From: Brachypodium distachyon
Lineage: Eukaryota; Streptophyta; Magnoliopsida; Poales; Poaceae
Assembly: GCF_000005505.3 (NCBI RefSeq)
Contig: NC_016134.3
Location: 26,053,584 to 26,117,583, forward strand
Direction of reading: 5' to 3'
Length of the DNA: 64,000 nucleotides
Positions 1 through 11,892 of this stretch are shown here, piece by piece (the stretch's first letter is position 1; each line of letters starts with the position of its first letter). The translations under genes and the position numbers were made by a program. The notes under the pieces are model-generated. The model worked only from the letters and a program-made list of their open reading frames with translations, was not told the DNA's origin and made no database searches.

Positions 1-297
1 CCCCTCCCAGGAGAGGGATCCAACACTTAGGCATCTAGGGTTTTCCCCTTCTTCTTCTTCTTCTTCCTGAAGAATACAGCTCAAGGAGCGCCATTGTAGA
101 TCTCAGTATCTCGCTTATACAACAAAGCAGGAGTAGGAGTGTTACCTTGAGAAGAGGGCTCCGAACCTGGGTAAATCTGTGTGCGCTCGTGTGTCTGTGC
201 GTGTTTCTCATCACGTCCTCTCTCCTCCGGATCCTCTTTCGTCCATCGGCCCCAACATAAGCCATCCTATGGCATCTGCCGTGACACCGCTACGACA
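1..297 (+). repeat. 5' LTR of gypsy element 1 (partial, cut by window edge)
   Basis: The stretch ends in CGACA directly before a primer-binding-site-like sequence. The second gypsy element in the window has LTRs that begin TGTCG and end CGACA, so the same terminal pentamer supports the boundary at 297. The left part of the LTR lies outside the window, so length and insertion age cannot be measured. No matching 3' LTR was found. Confidence 0.65.
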
Positions 298-298
298 G

Positions 299-316
299 TT
301 GGCGCCCACCATGGGG
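299..316 (+). other. Primer-binding site of gypsy element 1
   Basis: TTGGCGCCCACCATGGGG follows the LTR end by one base. This TGGCGCCCACC-type sequence is common directly downstream of the 5' LTR in grass gypsy elements, where a tRNA 3' end primes minus-strand synthesis. The exact tRNA was not identified. Confidence 0.6.
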
Positions 317-612
317 CCAGCAGCGGCACTGGCTGGAGTTTTCATCTGGACGGGAAGTCTTCTCGTCACCAGAGAGCGCGTGGTCTCTGGTTTGGTCTAG
401 AGATTCGGCTCTCTGGGCTTCATCAACAACAACGCGGGCTACTTCATCAACGCATCGCTTCCCTGTGCGGGCCGCTTCATCAACTTCGGCATGCATGAGG
501 TTTATGTCGCCACTAACAGTCCTCACAGGTACCCTGAGCAGGTGGTGGTGCCCGAAGATCCCCTCGCCGTCTGCACGGTTCGCGGCCGGCATGTTGACTC
601 CCTGCTGACCAT

Positions 613-2510
613 GTGGAGGTTTTGGTCACGGCTCACGGCGTCGATGCTGGCAAGGGCACCGCAGAGAGCGGCGCGGTCCCAAGCAAATCCGGCAGAATGG
701 CGAAGTTCCCCTTGGAGAAGCCGGATAATGTCACTTCTCAAGCCGGCACGACAGCTCTGCCGCCAAAGCAAACTCAGCTCCAGACCTCCATCGAACGACT
801 GACTGCGCCGGTGACGTCGAACGCTAACCCGGCGCAGCTGCAGGCAGAGTTGGAGTTGGAGCAACAGAAACTGCTGAAGGAAGCTGTCGACGTGGCTCGT
901 GCTCGGCAAGAACTTGATTTTTCGCTCCGTGAGTATAACAAAGCCCATGGTCTCAATTCTACCACATTGACTAACCCTAGCTGAGTTGGGGAAGTGCGTA
1001 ACCGTGGCAGGAACTTGAACGCCGAGATAGCTAGAGATGGCAGAGGGGTGCCCGCAGTGTCGGCAAGTTTCGCTTCGGCACTGAAGCCGAAATACAACAC
1101 CCCTGTCAAGAATCTCAGGGTTGCCGAGGCTGCGGCCGAGGAGTTGCCGAATCTCACGGAAGAGGCACTCCGGCTGCAGCAGTTGCACGTGAAGGAGTTG
1201 CTCCGCACAGCTAACGAGCAGAATGAGACATACACGAGATTGCACGGCAAGCCCGTTGCATCTCAAGTCATTCACTCGGCAGCAGGCGCTGATGGCCGGA
1301 TTGACAAACAAGCGTCCTCACCTGGTGGCAAACGGGACAAGAGTGTCAACTCAGGCCGAGATAAGCGCCTAGAGCATTATGACCCCGCTTTGGCCGAGAA
1401 GCAAATGGTCCGGAGAGTTGAAGACAACCAGAGTGGTATGCGTCTCGGCAACAATCGCCGAGATTAGCAAGAGCGTTATTTTGCTGGTCATGGACACCAA
1501 CCTCGGGGTCCGGCACCCAATACTGCTGCAGGTCAGCAGGGTGTCGGGCGCAACCCCCTATATCGAGGTGAAGATCACCGGCAAGACCGTTACGATGACG
1601 GGTACTCGGCCATGGGTGATGAAGGTTATCTCAGGCGAGAACGCGATAATCTCGGCCCGCTCGGAGCCCGAGTTGGGAACCGACAAGTGTCGCCGCTGGA
1701 TGCCTAACATCGGCTCGACAGAATATATCTATCGGAGCTTTTGGAAGAACAAGGCCCTCCGAGACCGCGTCGTTTCGCGCACCAGATCATGAGGGAGACA
1801 CCAGCCCAGGGTTTCCAGCTGCCCAGGGGTCCGAGAACATATGAGGGCAGAACTAAGCCGGAAGTTTGGCTGGAAGACTATGTCACGGCGGTGCATGTGG
1901 CAAGCAGCAATCGCCGATGGGCAGTACGTTATGTACCCCAGATGCTGGTAGGGCCGGCAAGGATATGGCTGAACAATTTGCCGAAAGGCAGCATCAATTG
2001 CTGGATAGACTTTGAGGAAGTTTTTGTCAGCAATTTCACTATCACTTACAAGAGGCCAAACCGCCCTTAGCAGTTGTCCATGTGCAAACAAAGAGACAAC
2101 GAGACTGACCGGGATTACCTGACAAGATGGAGCAACCTCCGCAATTCCTGTTTGCTCAAGGATGCCGGCATGGCACCATGTTATTGCAAAAGCTGCAAAG
2201 AGAAATGCCAGCAACTCTGTCTGAGATGATCAAGATCGTCGACATGTATGCGCTCGGTGATCCGACTCAGCCATCGCTGATGCCGGCAGAGCCGCAAAGG
2301 GAGCAGCCGATATACAACCCTGCCGGGGCATTCCGGAGGAACGATCCTCAAGACCACCGCAACAAGAAAAGGGATGACAGGACGGATTATCGATATGGGC
2401 CAGCCCATGTCGCCATAATTCAGGATCAACCTGATGCCGGCTCTAGCCAGCATCAGAAGATTGGAAATCAGCGGTGGGTCAAAAAGGGAGAGCAAAAGAA
2501 GCCCTGACAA
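613..2510 (+). pseudogene. gag of gypsy element 1, broken
   Basis: Open segments lie at 613-984, 994-1467, 1741-2070 and 2127-2507 in different frames, separated by stops and small frameshifts. The first two encode a hydrophilic, Glu/Lys-rich N-terminal part with helical heptads. The 1741-2070 segment has the core of the retrotransposon gag domain (WLEDYV, PARIWLNNLP and DFEEVF motifs). The last segment is basic and Gln-rich. A downstream NHTTRQCS motif, typical of Tat gag C-termini, lies near 2590 and is followed by a stop. No intact CCHC knuckle is visible. The family assembles virus-like particles; this copy cannot make a full-length protein. Confidence 0.75.
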
Positions 2511-2615
2511 GATAAGCAGAAGTATACGTTCGAGGTGATACTGGATCAGCCTTTTCGTTTTCAGACGACCAATCCCAGCAAACCGACAAATCACACAACC
2601 CGGCAATGCAGCTAG

Positions 2616-3407
2616 ATGCAGCGGGCTGAGAAGGGTGAGGAAAGTCGGCTGCCCCCTCCTCCGCCGCTCACAGGCGCTAACACCCAGATCCAGGGACCCT
2701 CTCCGACAAACAATGCTGTCAATCAGGTGGAAGACCAAGGTATCCCGCAATATGCCGGAAGAAATGAGTACAAGGAGCATCACCAGAGCTACATGATTTT
2801 CATCACGGAGCCGACTGACAAACAGAGTCAGCGTAGGCGAGAGATGGGAGTCAATGCTGTGATGTCGGCGGTTCCGAAGTTTATGTACTGGTCGGAACAG
2901 GAGCTCAACTGGAACCGAGCAGATCATCCCAAGGTTATGCCAAATCCTAGTGGATATTCTCTGGTGGTTGACCCGACACTCATCGGGCCCGACATTAACA
3001 TCAAGTTTACTCAGGTTCTCATTGATAATGGAAGCAGCATAAACATCATGTACCGAGACACGATGCTCAAACTTGGCATTACTGGTAACTTGCTTGAGCC
3101 TAGCCGGACTACCTTTCATGGTATCGTGCCGGGAGTGTCTTGTGCCCCGGTAGGCAAGATCCGAGTCGATGTCTTATTCGGCACCAGGGAGAATTGTCGG
3201 ACCGAGAACCTGGTGTTCGAAGTGGTGGACCTTAGAAGTCCGTACCATGCGCTACTTGGCAGACCGGCATTGGCCAAATTCATGGCGACTACCCACATAG
3301 GCTATCTGAAGATGAAGATGCCGGGGCCAAATGGTACCATAACCATTACTGGCAACTACAAGCATTCAGTGGAGTGCGCGGCGGCAGGGTCTGCTTTGGC
3401 CGAGTAA
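2616..3407 (+). pseudogene. Aspartic protease region of gypsy element 1
   Basis: This is one open segment of 263 codons. The active-site region reads VLIDNGSSINIMY, matching the D-x-G-S-S protease motif with the catalytic Asp kept, and the flap-distal ALLGRPALAKF motif follows. The upstream part is a linker with no recognised domain. It is separated from gag and from RT by stops, although all three normally lie in one polyprotein, so the segment is a relic rather than a gene. Confidence 0.75.
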
Positions 3408-3599
3408 ATGGTCATCGCTGGCGAGAAGAAGAAATTACGTTGTGTTGGCCCAGGCGGCACAGATTGGCCTGCCGACTATGACGAATCCTCATGAAAGTGT
3501 GGCTTTTCAGGCAGCCAAGGAGACGAAGAAGATACATGTTGACAGTGAGTTCCCGGACCGCACCTTCATCATCGGTGCCAGCCTGGGTGGAAAATAGGA

Positions 3600-5440
3600 A
3601 GGCGAGCTCACCAACTTCCTTCGTGAGCATCGGGACATCTTCACATGGTCAAATCAGGACATGCCGGGTGTGCCGAGGGAGCTAGCTGAGCACTCCTTAC
3701 ATGTCAGACCAGACGCATGACCGGTGAAGCAGCCCCTTCGACGCTTCGCCGACGACAGAAGGAAAATCATATTGGAAGAGATATCCCGGCTTCTAGCTGC
3801 CGGCTTTATCATGGAAGTATTGCATCCCGACTGGCTGGCAAACCCGGTCATGGTCGAGAAGAAGAAAGACGACCCAACTGCTGCTAAGGTGTGGCGCATG
3901 TGTATCGACTACACCAGCCTGAACAAGGCATGTCCCAAAGATCCTTTTTCGTTACCTCGGATCGATCAAGTGATCGACTCCACTGCCAGGTGTGAGTTGC
4001 TGTCTTTTGTAGACGCGTACTCTGGTTTTTAACAGATACCGTTGAACCCTAATGATCAAATAAATACACCATTTATCACCCCGTTTGGGGCTTATTGCTA
4101 TCGCACTATGCCGTTTGGTTTGAGAAATGCAGGGGCTACTTATCAAAGATGCATGCAAAAATGTTTGCACGATCAACTCGGCAAAAATGTGCAGGTACAT
4201 GTCGATGAGGTCGTCATAAAAACCAAAGAAAGCACCACGCTGCTGGATGATATCCGGGAAACATTCGCAAATCTGAGGAGATTCCGAATGAAGCTAAACC
4301 CGGTCAAGTGCACATTCGGTGTGCCGGCAGGGAAGCTGCTTGGGTTCCTGGTATCAAGCCGAGGTATAGAAACGAACCATGTGAAAATCACCTCCATAGA
4401 GAGAATGAAGCTACCGAAATGTCTCAAAGATGTGCAGAAATTCACTGGATGCCTAGCATCGCTAAGTCGTTTCGTTAGTCGGCTGGGTGAAAAGGCAATG
4501 CCCTTATACCGGCTGATGAAGAAAACTGACAAATTTGTGTGGACGCAACAAGCAGAAGTAGCCTTTCAAGAGCTGAAGAACATGATTGCTACGGCGCCGA
4601 TATTAGCCTCGCCAATGGAGAAGGAATCGATGTTGTTATACATAGTAGCAACAAACCGAGTCGTTAGTGCCGTCATAGTGGTGGAAAGAGATGAAAACAG
4701 CAAATCGGTGCAAAGGCCGGTATATTACGTGAGCGAGGTGTTATCGTCGTCTAAACAGAATTATCCCCATTACCAGAAGATGGCATACGACGTTTATATG
4801 GCGGCAAAGAAGCTAAAGCATTATTTGGATGCACATCAAATCCGGGTTATATGTGAGGCGCCCATCTCGGAAATCATGAGCAATAAAGATGCAAGCGGCC
4901 GGATAGCAAAATGGGCTATTGAGTTAGCACCCTACACGCTGCAGTACGACAGACGAGATGCCGTCAAATCTCAGGCTCTGGCGGATTTCCTGGTAGACTG
5001 GGCCGAGATGGAATATGAGCCACCGCCACCTGAAACTAGCTACTGGAAGATGCATTTTGATGGCTCCAAGATGAAAAGTGGGCTTGGTGCCGGTATAGTT
5101 CTGACCTCGCCAAAGCGCGATCAACTTAAGTATGTGTTGCAAATTCATTTCGCAGCAGCCAACAATCGTGCCGAGTATGAGGTGCTTGTGCACGGACTGA
5201 AGATGGCAAAAGAGATTGGAGTTCGCCGGATTCAGTGCTTTGGCAATTCCGACTTGGTAGTCCAGCAAGCTTCCGGCAATTGGGATGCATTGAATTCCAA
5301 TATGGCGCTATACCACTTCCATGTTCAGAAGATCAGTGGTCACTTTGAAGGGTGCGAATTCCATCATTTACCACGGGTAGAGAATGAGGCAGCAGACACG
5401 CTGTCGAAGCTCGGCTCAACGCGACAAGCTATCCTGGCTG
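3600..5440 (+). pseudogene. Reverse transcriptase and RNase H of gypsy element 1, catalytic motif mutated
   Basis: RT begins in the 3600-3720 stretch (frame-broken), continues at 3724-4032 (MCIDYTSLNKACPKDPF and LPRIDQ motifs), is cut by a TAA at 4030-4032 and resumes at 4042. The catalytic YxDD box reads HVDE, so a metal-binding Asp is replaced by Glu. The connection domain and RNase H follow (MHFDGS at about 5050; NNRAEYE; NSDLVVQQ; LPRVENEAADTLSKL). In the third RNase H motif the usual Gly-Asp-Ser reads Gly-Asn-Ser. The stop, the HVDE change and the RNase H change each argue against activity. RNase H is of the plant Ty3/gypsy type and precedes integrase. Confidence 0.85.
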
Positions 5441-5639
5441 GTGTGGCATTGGAGCATTTATGCAAACTATCCATCAAGCCATCACCAGAATCGGAGTCAG
5501 TCCTTATCCCGGCAAGCTCAGAAGCTGATGCCACCCCAATGGACATTGACAGTGGCGGCGGTTTCAGTAACCCGGGGACTGAGCGTCCTAACTCAGCGAA
5601 ATCAATGGCGGTTGAGCCAATGGAGATAGACGAACCAGA

Positions 5640-6914
5640 CGAGCCAGTTTTTGCTACTCGTCTCATGCCGGCTTGGGCACAACCGATAATGTCTTATCTC
5701 AAAAATGGGAATCTCCCGGAAGAGAAAGTGTCGGCAAAGCAAATTCAGAGAAGGGCAAAGGCGTACACTATTATCAATGGCGAGCTATACAAGAGAAGTG
5801 TTACTAACGTCTTGCAACGATGCGTCGACCCGGTAGAAGGGCAAGAGATACTTCGAGATATTCATCTGGGAGAGTGCGGTCACCATGCGTCTTCAAGAAC
5901 ATTGGTGGGCAAGGCATTCCGGCACGGTTTCTACTGGCCGAGTGCGCTACAGGAAGCAGAAGACATGGTCCGGAAATGCAACGATTGTCAGAGATATGCC
6001 AGCAACACATGCCGGCATCCGAGCTCAAGACTATTCCAATCACTTGGCCATTTGCTGTTTGGTGTTTGGACATGGTGGGACCTTTCAAGCGAGCGCGAGG
6101 AGGCATGACGCATATCTTGGTTATGGTTGACAAGTTTACCAAGTGGATTTAAGTGAAGCCGATACGAAAGTATGACGGCAAGACCGCGGTTTCATTCTTG
6201 AAAGACATCATCTTGAGGTATGGTTACCCGCATGGTGTCATCACGGATAACGGAACGAACTTCGCGGAAGCGGAAAAGAAAATCCGGCTGGACATCGCCT
6301 CCGTGGCACATCCTCAGTTCAACGGACAAGTTGAGAGAGCAAACGGCATGGTTATAGCCGGCATAAAACCTCGGTTGATTGAGCCACTGGAACGCACTCT
6401 AGGATGCTGGTTAGATGAACTCCCAGCTGTGCTATGGAGTCTCAGGACAACTCCAAATCGCTCTACAGGCTACACACCATTTTTCCTCATATACGGGGCG
6501 GAAGCTGTCTTACCAGCCGACATTGAACATGACTCTCCGCGAGTGACCATGTATACGGAGGCCGAAGTAAAAGAGGCCCGAGAAAATGATGTCAACCTGC
6601 TCGAAGAAGCACGGGAATTGGCTCTATCTCGGTCGGCTATCTATCAACAACACCTAAGGCGTTATCACAACCGGAGGGTAAACCCGCGAGTATTCCGGGA
6701 AGGAGACCTCGTGCTCCGACTTGTGCAGCGCACATCCGGCATGCATAAACTGTCACCCCCATGGGAAGGACCCTTCATTGTGAGCAAAGCGCTACACAAT
6801 GATTCCTATTATCTTATAGATGCGCATGATCCCAAAGCAAACAGGATGGACAGGTCAGGCGAGGAGACCAAGAGGCCATGGAATGTAGCTTTGCTTCGTC
6901 CGTTCTATACTTGA
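5640..6914 (+). pseudogene. Integrase of gypsy element 1, frameshifted
   Basis: The H2C2 zinc-binding domain lies near 5870-6000 (GECGHHASSRTL, then CNDCQRYA). A frameshift near 6030 moves the DDE core into another frame (VMVDKFTKWI holds the first Asp), which ends in TAA at 6150-6152. The core resumes at 6153 with the second Asp (ITDNGTNF) and the Glu (NGQVERANG). A short in-frame loss lies between these two motifs. The C-terminal part (LRTTPNRSTGYTP, WEGPF) runs to 6914 and ends in the usual LLRPFYT. This is a relic of the DDE strand-transfer enzyme. Confidence 0.82.
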
Positions 6915-7548
6915 AAGATGAGTATTTGTATCGTTTTTTCCCTTATGTTGAATGTTTTGAGACAATGAAATTATCCGCCGGGTTCTTAAAAGGGACTTGG
7001 GGACTCCCATGCTATTTAAGTGTTATATTGCAATTATCTAGTTGTATGTTGGCATGGCTTAGTTGTGTAATCTTATGTCGGTTTAGTAGTGTGCCAGTAT
7101 TGAAAATCCCCTCTATGACTTCGCTGTTGTCCGCAACCCGGCTTCATGGAAAGCTAGAGATTGGGTACGAGATAACTGGACACATGAAAAATGATTGCGG
7201 AAACAAACAAAGAAGCGAGCTGAGATGCGCGATGTTTTACTTAACCCGGCATTTCATTCTTGTCTCGAGTATTGCCAAACGAATTTGTTGAGTTTAACTT
7301 TTTGAAAGGGTTGTTCTATGACTTCTAAATTCATACGTCAAACGCCGACAAGGCAGACAAAGAGCCGGAGTCATAAAATTTCACCAACAGAAAAGATAAA
7401 CTCGGGGACTCGGTCGGGAACTCGGTAATTAAAAGACTTAAATAAATTAAAAGTATGGTGCTTCACAGAAAAAAGTGTTTTAACTCAGTTACATCTGCAC
7501 CCGGCATCCCGGGGATTTGATAAATTTAGAGTATTTTTTCCGGCTTGC
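6915..7548. other. Non-coding spacer between integrase and antisense ORF of element 1
   Basis: This AT-rich stretch contains repeated phrases of the form GGGACTCGG that are common in the 3' part of Tat-like elements. An apparent short ORF continuing at 6878-7291 has no recognisable domain and overlaps the integrase end in another frame. No gene is called. Confidence 0.5.
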
Positions 7549-8908
7549 CTAAGAACAGACAGAAGGATTGGCAGCGCCGGAACTCGGAGCGTCCGTTGCA
7601 GTAGAAGCCGACTCGACGACAATCTCTTCGTCGACTTCTTCTTGTTTGTCTTCCTCGGCCATCTCTGCATCTGCTTGTGACACCGGGCCCTCCACAAATT
7701 TCTGCACATTGGCATATTGGATAAAGGAGTAGGCCCGCTCCTGCCGCTTCGCGACGAGTTCCGGGTCTGAGAGGAAGGGGGGGGCGACTCGCATCGACTG
7801 CAGCACGTCGAGGTTGATGCCGTCGTACCAAGAGAGTACGAATGACAAAGCCTCGTCGGCGCCGACATGAGCGGCTGATTCCTGCCACTCGTTCAGCCGG
7901 TCCTCCACCTCCAGAAGGCGCTTGGCCAATTCTGGGATGCCGGTCGGAGTTTCTTCTCCCGGCCACAGCGCTCGGAAGGCCCGGATGCCGGCGTTGAGCA
8001 TGTTTACCCCGAACGACTTCAGAGGCTTAACCCGGCTCGCAATGCTGACCAAGTAATCCTCCAAGTCATATTCGAAGGGTACTACCCTGGCTCGATCCCT
8101 CCTTTTACGGGCCTTGATCACGGCAACTTGGGCAGTCTCAACAGATTGTGGGAAAAACTCTGACAAAGGCAAAAAGATCGTAATGAGTCTCGGCACCCTA
8201 TTGCTGCTTTCGGACAAATGATCAGAGGAAGAGACTTGGACAAGGGCAACTTACTAGTCAGCATTGCGTCAATTTTGATGAGGTCACGCCGGCACACGCT
8301 GAGCAGGCGGGCGTTCTCGGCCTTCTCCTTCTCGGCAGCAGTGGCGCGAGTCTCGACCTCGGCGACAAGATCCTTGCATTTCTGCACTTCGCCTTCCAGG
8401 TGGATCTTCTCGTCAGCTTGGGCGGAGAGAGCCGAGGTAAGTTGACCTACCTCGGTCTTATGCGCCTCCGCCTGAGCTTCGAGCTACACTTTCAGCCGTC
8501 CACTTCGTCCCGGTGCTGCTCTTCTAGCTGAGTTTTCTCATCTGTTTAGTAGACGTGTGTTACAGAAGTTTGAGTTTAAGATGGATGAAACCTGAGATAA
8601 GGACAAGCTTATACCTTGTACTTCGACGACACGCTTCAAGAGCTCAGATACTTGAGCATTATCCCCGGCTGTACACAAGAGCACGTATCAGTTTTTGCAG
8701 TGCATTAATACTCGGACAAAGTCTATATGTCGGTAAAAATGAACTTACTCTGGCTCTGGCGCTCGGCTACCAAGGCCTTGTGCTCTGCCGCCAGCTTCTT
8801 GTGCTTCGCCAACAGGACCTTAAAGGTAGCGGTGCGCTTGTTCATGCAGGTCTGCAAGACAATAATCAACAGTTAATTCTATTGCAGTGGGAAGTCAACA
8901 GTTATAAG

Positions 8909-9097
8909 CTTCAGGCCGACTATTCTAAACCCGGCCTGAATCTCGGGGAATAAGTGTTTGAAGTTTCTAACCTTCAGGCCGACTATTCTAAACCCAACCT
9001 GAATCTCGGGGAATAAGTGTTTGAAGTTTTTAAACTTCAGGCCGACTATTCTAAACCCGGCCTGAATCTCGGGGAATGGTGTTTGAAGTTTTTAAAA
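8909..9097. repeat. 63-bp tandem repeat, three copies, in antisense-ORF intron
   Basis: Copies start at 8909, 8972 and 9035, each beginning CTTCAGGCCGACTATTCTAA and ending near GTGTTTGAAGTTT. A decayed fourth copy begins near 9132. The copies differ by few bases, so the expansion is younger than the element. The array sits between coding blocks of the antisense ORF and appears intronic. Confidence 0.85.
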
Positions 9098-10007
9098 ATG
9101 TGGCAGAGTGTTTGAAGTTTTCTAAGACAAACTTCAGGCCGACCAATTCTTACTCGCCCTAAACCTCGGGGACTAGGAGTATAGATACTAGAAATAGAGT
9201 AAAAAACTTCAAGAGAATTTTTCATACCTCGGCGGCGTGGCTGGATTCAAACAAGGCGATCCTTGCCTGAAACACCCGGGCCGACACAGATTTCGGAGTC
9301 GCTATGGGTGCGAGCCCCACCAGAGGGCTCTGCCGCACTGTCTGGAGGGTGCTGGAGTTCACCTCATAGCTGTCGGCGTTGCTCCAGTCCATTACGAACT
9401 GGTCCAGCGACCCCCAGCTGTGCCCGCTGGTCGTCCTGAGGGGAACTCCCTAGGCTGATTGTGAGCTAGAGGAACTTGGAGGCGCTTGCCCAGCCGGGAT
9501 AGCGGAGCTCCTGGTTCTCCTAGCTTGCGCAGCCCCTAGTTGAGTAGATTATGGCTGCGATGGCGGTGATGGCGGTGTTGTGGTCGGCTGCAGAGGAGTC
9601 TCCGTGATGGGCGGCTCCGTTTGTGTCTCGGTTGCTGCCGATGAAGGAGCAGTCCCGGCTGCGGACATCCCGGCTTGTGCGACGCTTGAAGCGTCGATGC
9701 TCGGGCCGACATCCTGGACGGGAGATGTCGGATCCGCGGTAGTCTCGGCCTCTCCAGTGGCCTGAGTTGCAGGCTCAGCACGAGGGGATGGAGCTGCCGG
9801 GATCTCAGACGCAATACATGTCTGTGATTGAGTGGCCGTCAGAGCCGCCCTGCAGGAATGAGAGTTGGTTATTTTCATGATAGTTAAGAAGAAAACTGAC
9901 ATCAAGGATTAAGATGTTGTAAGCCTTACCCGACGGACATGGGCTTCGGCTTTGGTCCACGAGAGGCGACCTTCTTCCGCTTCACCGTTCTTGGAAGATC
10001 CTTCTCG

Positions 10008-10125
10008 GCAATACGTTTCTCAAGGGCCGGCGCCGCTGGACCCGGCACCACAATGTCGGCGGGATCGCAATACGTTTCTCAAGGGCCGGCGCCGCTGGAC
10101 CCGGCACCACAATGTCGGCAGGATC
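10008..10125. repeat. 59-bp tandem duplication inside antisense-ORF exon
   Basis: Two copies (10008-10066 and 10067-10125) differ at one base near the end (GCGGGATC against GCAGGATC). The unit length is not a multiple of three, so the duplication shifts the frame of the exon that contains it. Confidence 0.9.
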
Positions 10126-11340
10126 GTCCGAGTCAGCTATTCCCAGATTAATGCAGATGTGAGCATTTTAATGATAAGTATTATAATAACTATGAGAGGA
10201 TGTCGGGAGTTATTACCTTTGGTGCGACGGGGGCCGGCATGAGCGATCGGCATGTGATCCTCCGAGTCCGGATCTTCATGATCGATGGTCATGCATTGGC
10301 TCCCAAAGCGTTTATCCGGGGATTTCCCGTCTTCGTTGCGCTGAAGGGTGAACCTCTGCACAAAAGAATCAAGTTGCGCCGAGATAAGTCTGTGTCAAAT
10401 GAAGGCTGCCATAACCATATGTCGGACGAGGACAGAAGACACATGTAAATAAAAACTCACCAGGGGCGGACGGTGCTTCTGGCGGTACGCCGGCATACCC
10501 CATTCCCAGCGCTTGGGCATACTTGTCTTCGCGATTGCCTTAACCCGGCGCCGGACTTAGCCTGGTCAAGCCGGACAGTTGACACCCGGTTCGGGTCGAA
10601 CTGACCGCCGTAGAAGCACATCTTGTGCGTCCGGCGTTAGAGTGGGCACAACCGCCGGTACACAAAGGTGGCCAGCAAGTCATCAGCCGTCATCCCTTCA
10701 GCCTTGAGTTCGAGGATGCAGGCGTGGATCTCATTGATCTCGGGAAGGGTGTCCTTCGGATCATACTTCCAGTTCTTCTTCTCCTTCGGAGGGCTGACTA
10801 CGAATCCCGGCAAGTTGATCTTGTCGGTGTCAGAGGAGTTCTTGACATAGAAGAAGGTCTTGAGCCACTTTTTGCAGGACTCAAGACCTTGGATATGAGG
10901 AAAGGATGAGCCTCGGCGGGGTATCACGGTTGCAGCGCCGCACTGGGTCATGGGTTTGGCGGCGCCGGGATTCTCTTTGTTGGGAAGAACTTGTGGCCGG
11001 AACATGAAATATTTGGCCCAGAAGTCGACGGAAGGCCAGAGGCCGAGATAGGCCTCACAGCAAGTGACAAACGCCGAGAGAGTGAGGATGGCGTTTGCCG
11101 GAAGGTGGTGCGGTAGAAGGCCGAAAAAGTCTAAAAATTTCCTAGTGAAATCACTAGCCGGCAGAGCAAACCCTCGTTCAAAGTGAGCAAGGAAGACGAC
11201 ATGCTCACCAGATTCTGGTGCCGGCACGATCTCGTTGCCAAGGATCCGGCACTCCACATCTTCCGTAATCCGCCGGGAGAGGCGGAGCCACTCGATGTCC
11301 ACCGGAGAGACATCGGAGCCTTCCCAGCCAGCACAATGTT

Positions 11341-11892
11341 AACATTTATGGCCTGAAGCCTGAAGAATGCTAATACTTCATTTCGATTAGCTTATTGAAT
11401 AATCAACAGTACAACATATGGTTCTCAAAGGATGTGGCACATTTCTGTATCAGATGCTGACTAGTGCTCCACATTCCATTGACAAGGCAGGACTAAATGC
11501 AGACATGGCTAAGATGCACGAATAGGAAAACATAGAAAACAAGACAACGGGAACAAATTAGAACCCTAGTATCCAACATGGTACAAGGATGCACGAAAAG
11601 CATCCAGCTACAAAGAAAACCCTAAACACCTCCGACTGGTCCAGTATCAACAATGGCAGTGAGCTGAGGATGACCGCCAGGTGCATATTCCGAAAGAATG
11701 AAGATCAGATCCACGGTTATTAGCCTTTCCAGAGTTATTCACCAAGGGATGGGGGCGCAATTCCAAGTACGCTACTCCTTTCTTGATGCAATTTTTTTTA
11801 ATGACTCTTGATGCCAATTGACAGCCACAAAAGATTGGTATAGGAGTGGTGGCAACTGATGCGGAACTCACAAGAACAAAAGGCTGAAAGAA
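11341..11892 (-). other. 3' UTR and terminator region of the bZIP gene
   Basis: This AT-rich, non-coding DNA follows the bZIP stop codon. No TE similarity was recognised. It ends where the truncated gypsy element begins, so the element lies immediately downstream of the gene. The polyadenylation site could not be fixed. Confidence 0.5.

Larger units (their letters stand above)
1..11340 (+). mobile_element. Ty3/gypsy retrotransposon (Tat-like lineage), left end off-window, 3' end truncated
   Basis: The order is partial LTR, primer-binding site, gag, protease, reverse transcriptase, RNase H, integrase, then a long antisense spliced ORF. A protease-RT-RNase H-integrase order defines Ty3/gypsy. 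An antisense ORF with a gypsy-type transposase domain after integrase is known from the Tat lineage (Grande, Cinful and relatives). The element is dead: every coding segment has stops or frameshifts. No second LTR follows the antisense ORF. Similarity ends near 11340, where host 3'-UTR-like DNA of the bZIP gene begins, so the 3' LTR and the start of the antisense ORF were deleted or never inserted. The right boundary is judged by where coding similarity stops and could be off by tens of bases. Confidence 0.88.
7549..11340 (-). pseudogene. Antisense spliced ORF of element 1 with gypsy-type transposase domain, 5'-truncated
   Basis: The ORF reads opposite to gag-pol. The N-terminal exon (about 11338 to 10470) encodes the PF04195-like domain: DIEWLRLSRRI, VFLAHFERGFALPASDF, FLDFFGLLPHHLPANAI, FVTCCEAYLGLWPSVDFW. 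A TAA at 10637-10639 interrupts it after RRLCPL. Likely donors are GTGAGT near 10458 and GTAATA near 10215. Acceptors precede 10357 and 9862. Later exons are Pro/Thr/Ala-rich (9549-9860), then coiled-coil (8118-8387), then an acidic tail (7549-8217, 222 codons). The function of this ORF family is unknown; 'transposase' is a database name, not a shown activity. The 5' end is missing because the element breaks at about 11340. Exon borders are inferred from splice consensus only. Confidence 0.72.

Noticed and set aside
523..1311. 262-codon open frame on the - strand
   Set aside because: It is the antisense shadow of element 1 gag and has no recognisable domain.
2181..3119. 312-codon open frame on the - strand
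   Set aside because: Complement of the gag-protease region of element 1; the composition mirrors the + strand.
8909..9190. Tandem repeats as a CRISPR array
   Set aside because: Units are contiguous without unique spacers and lie in a plant retrotransposon.
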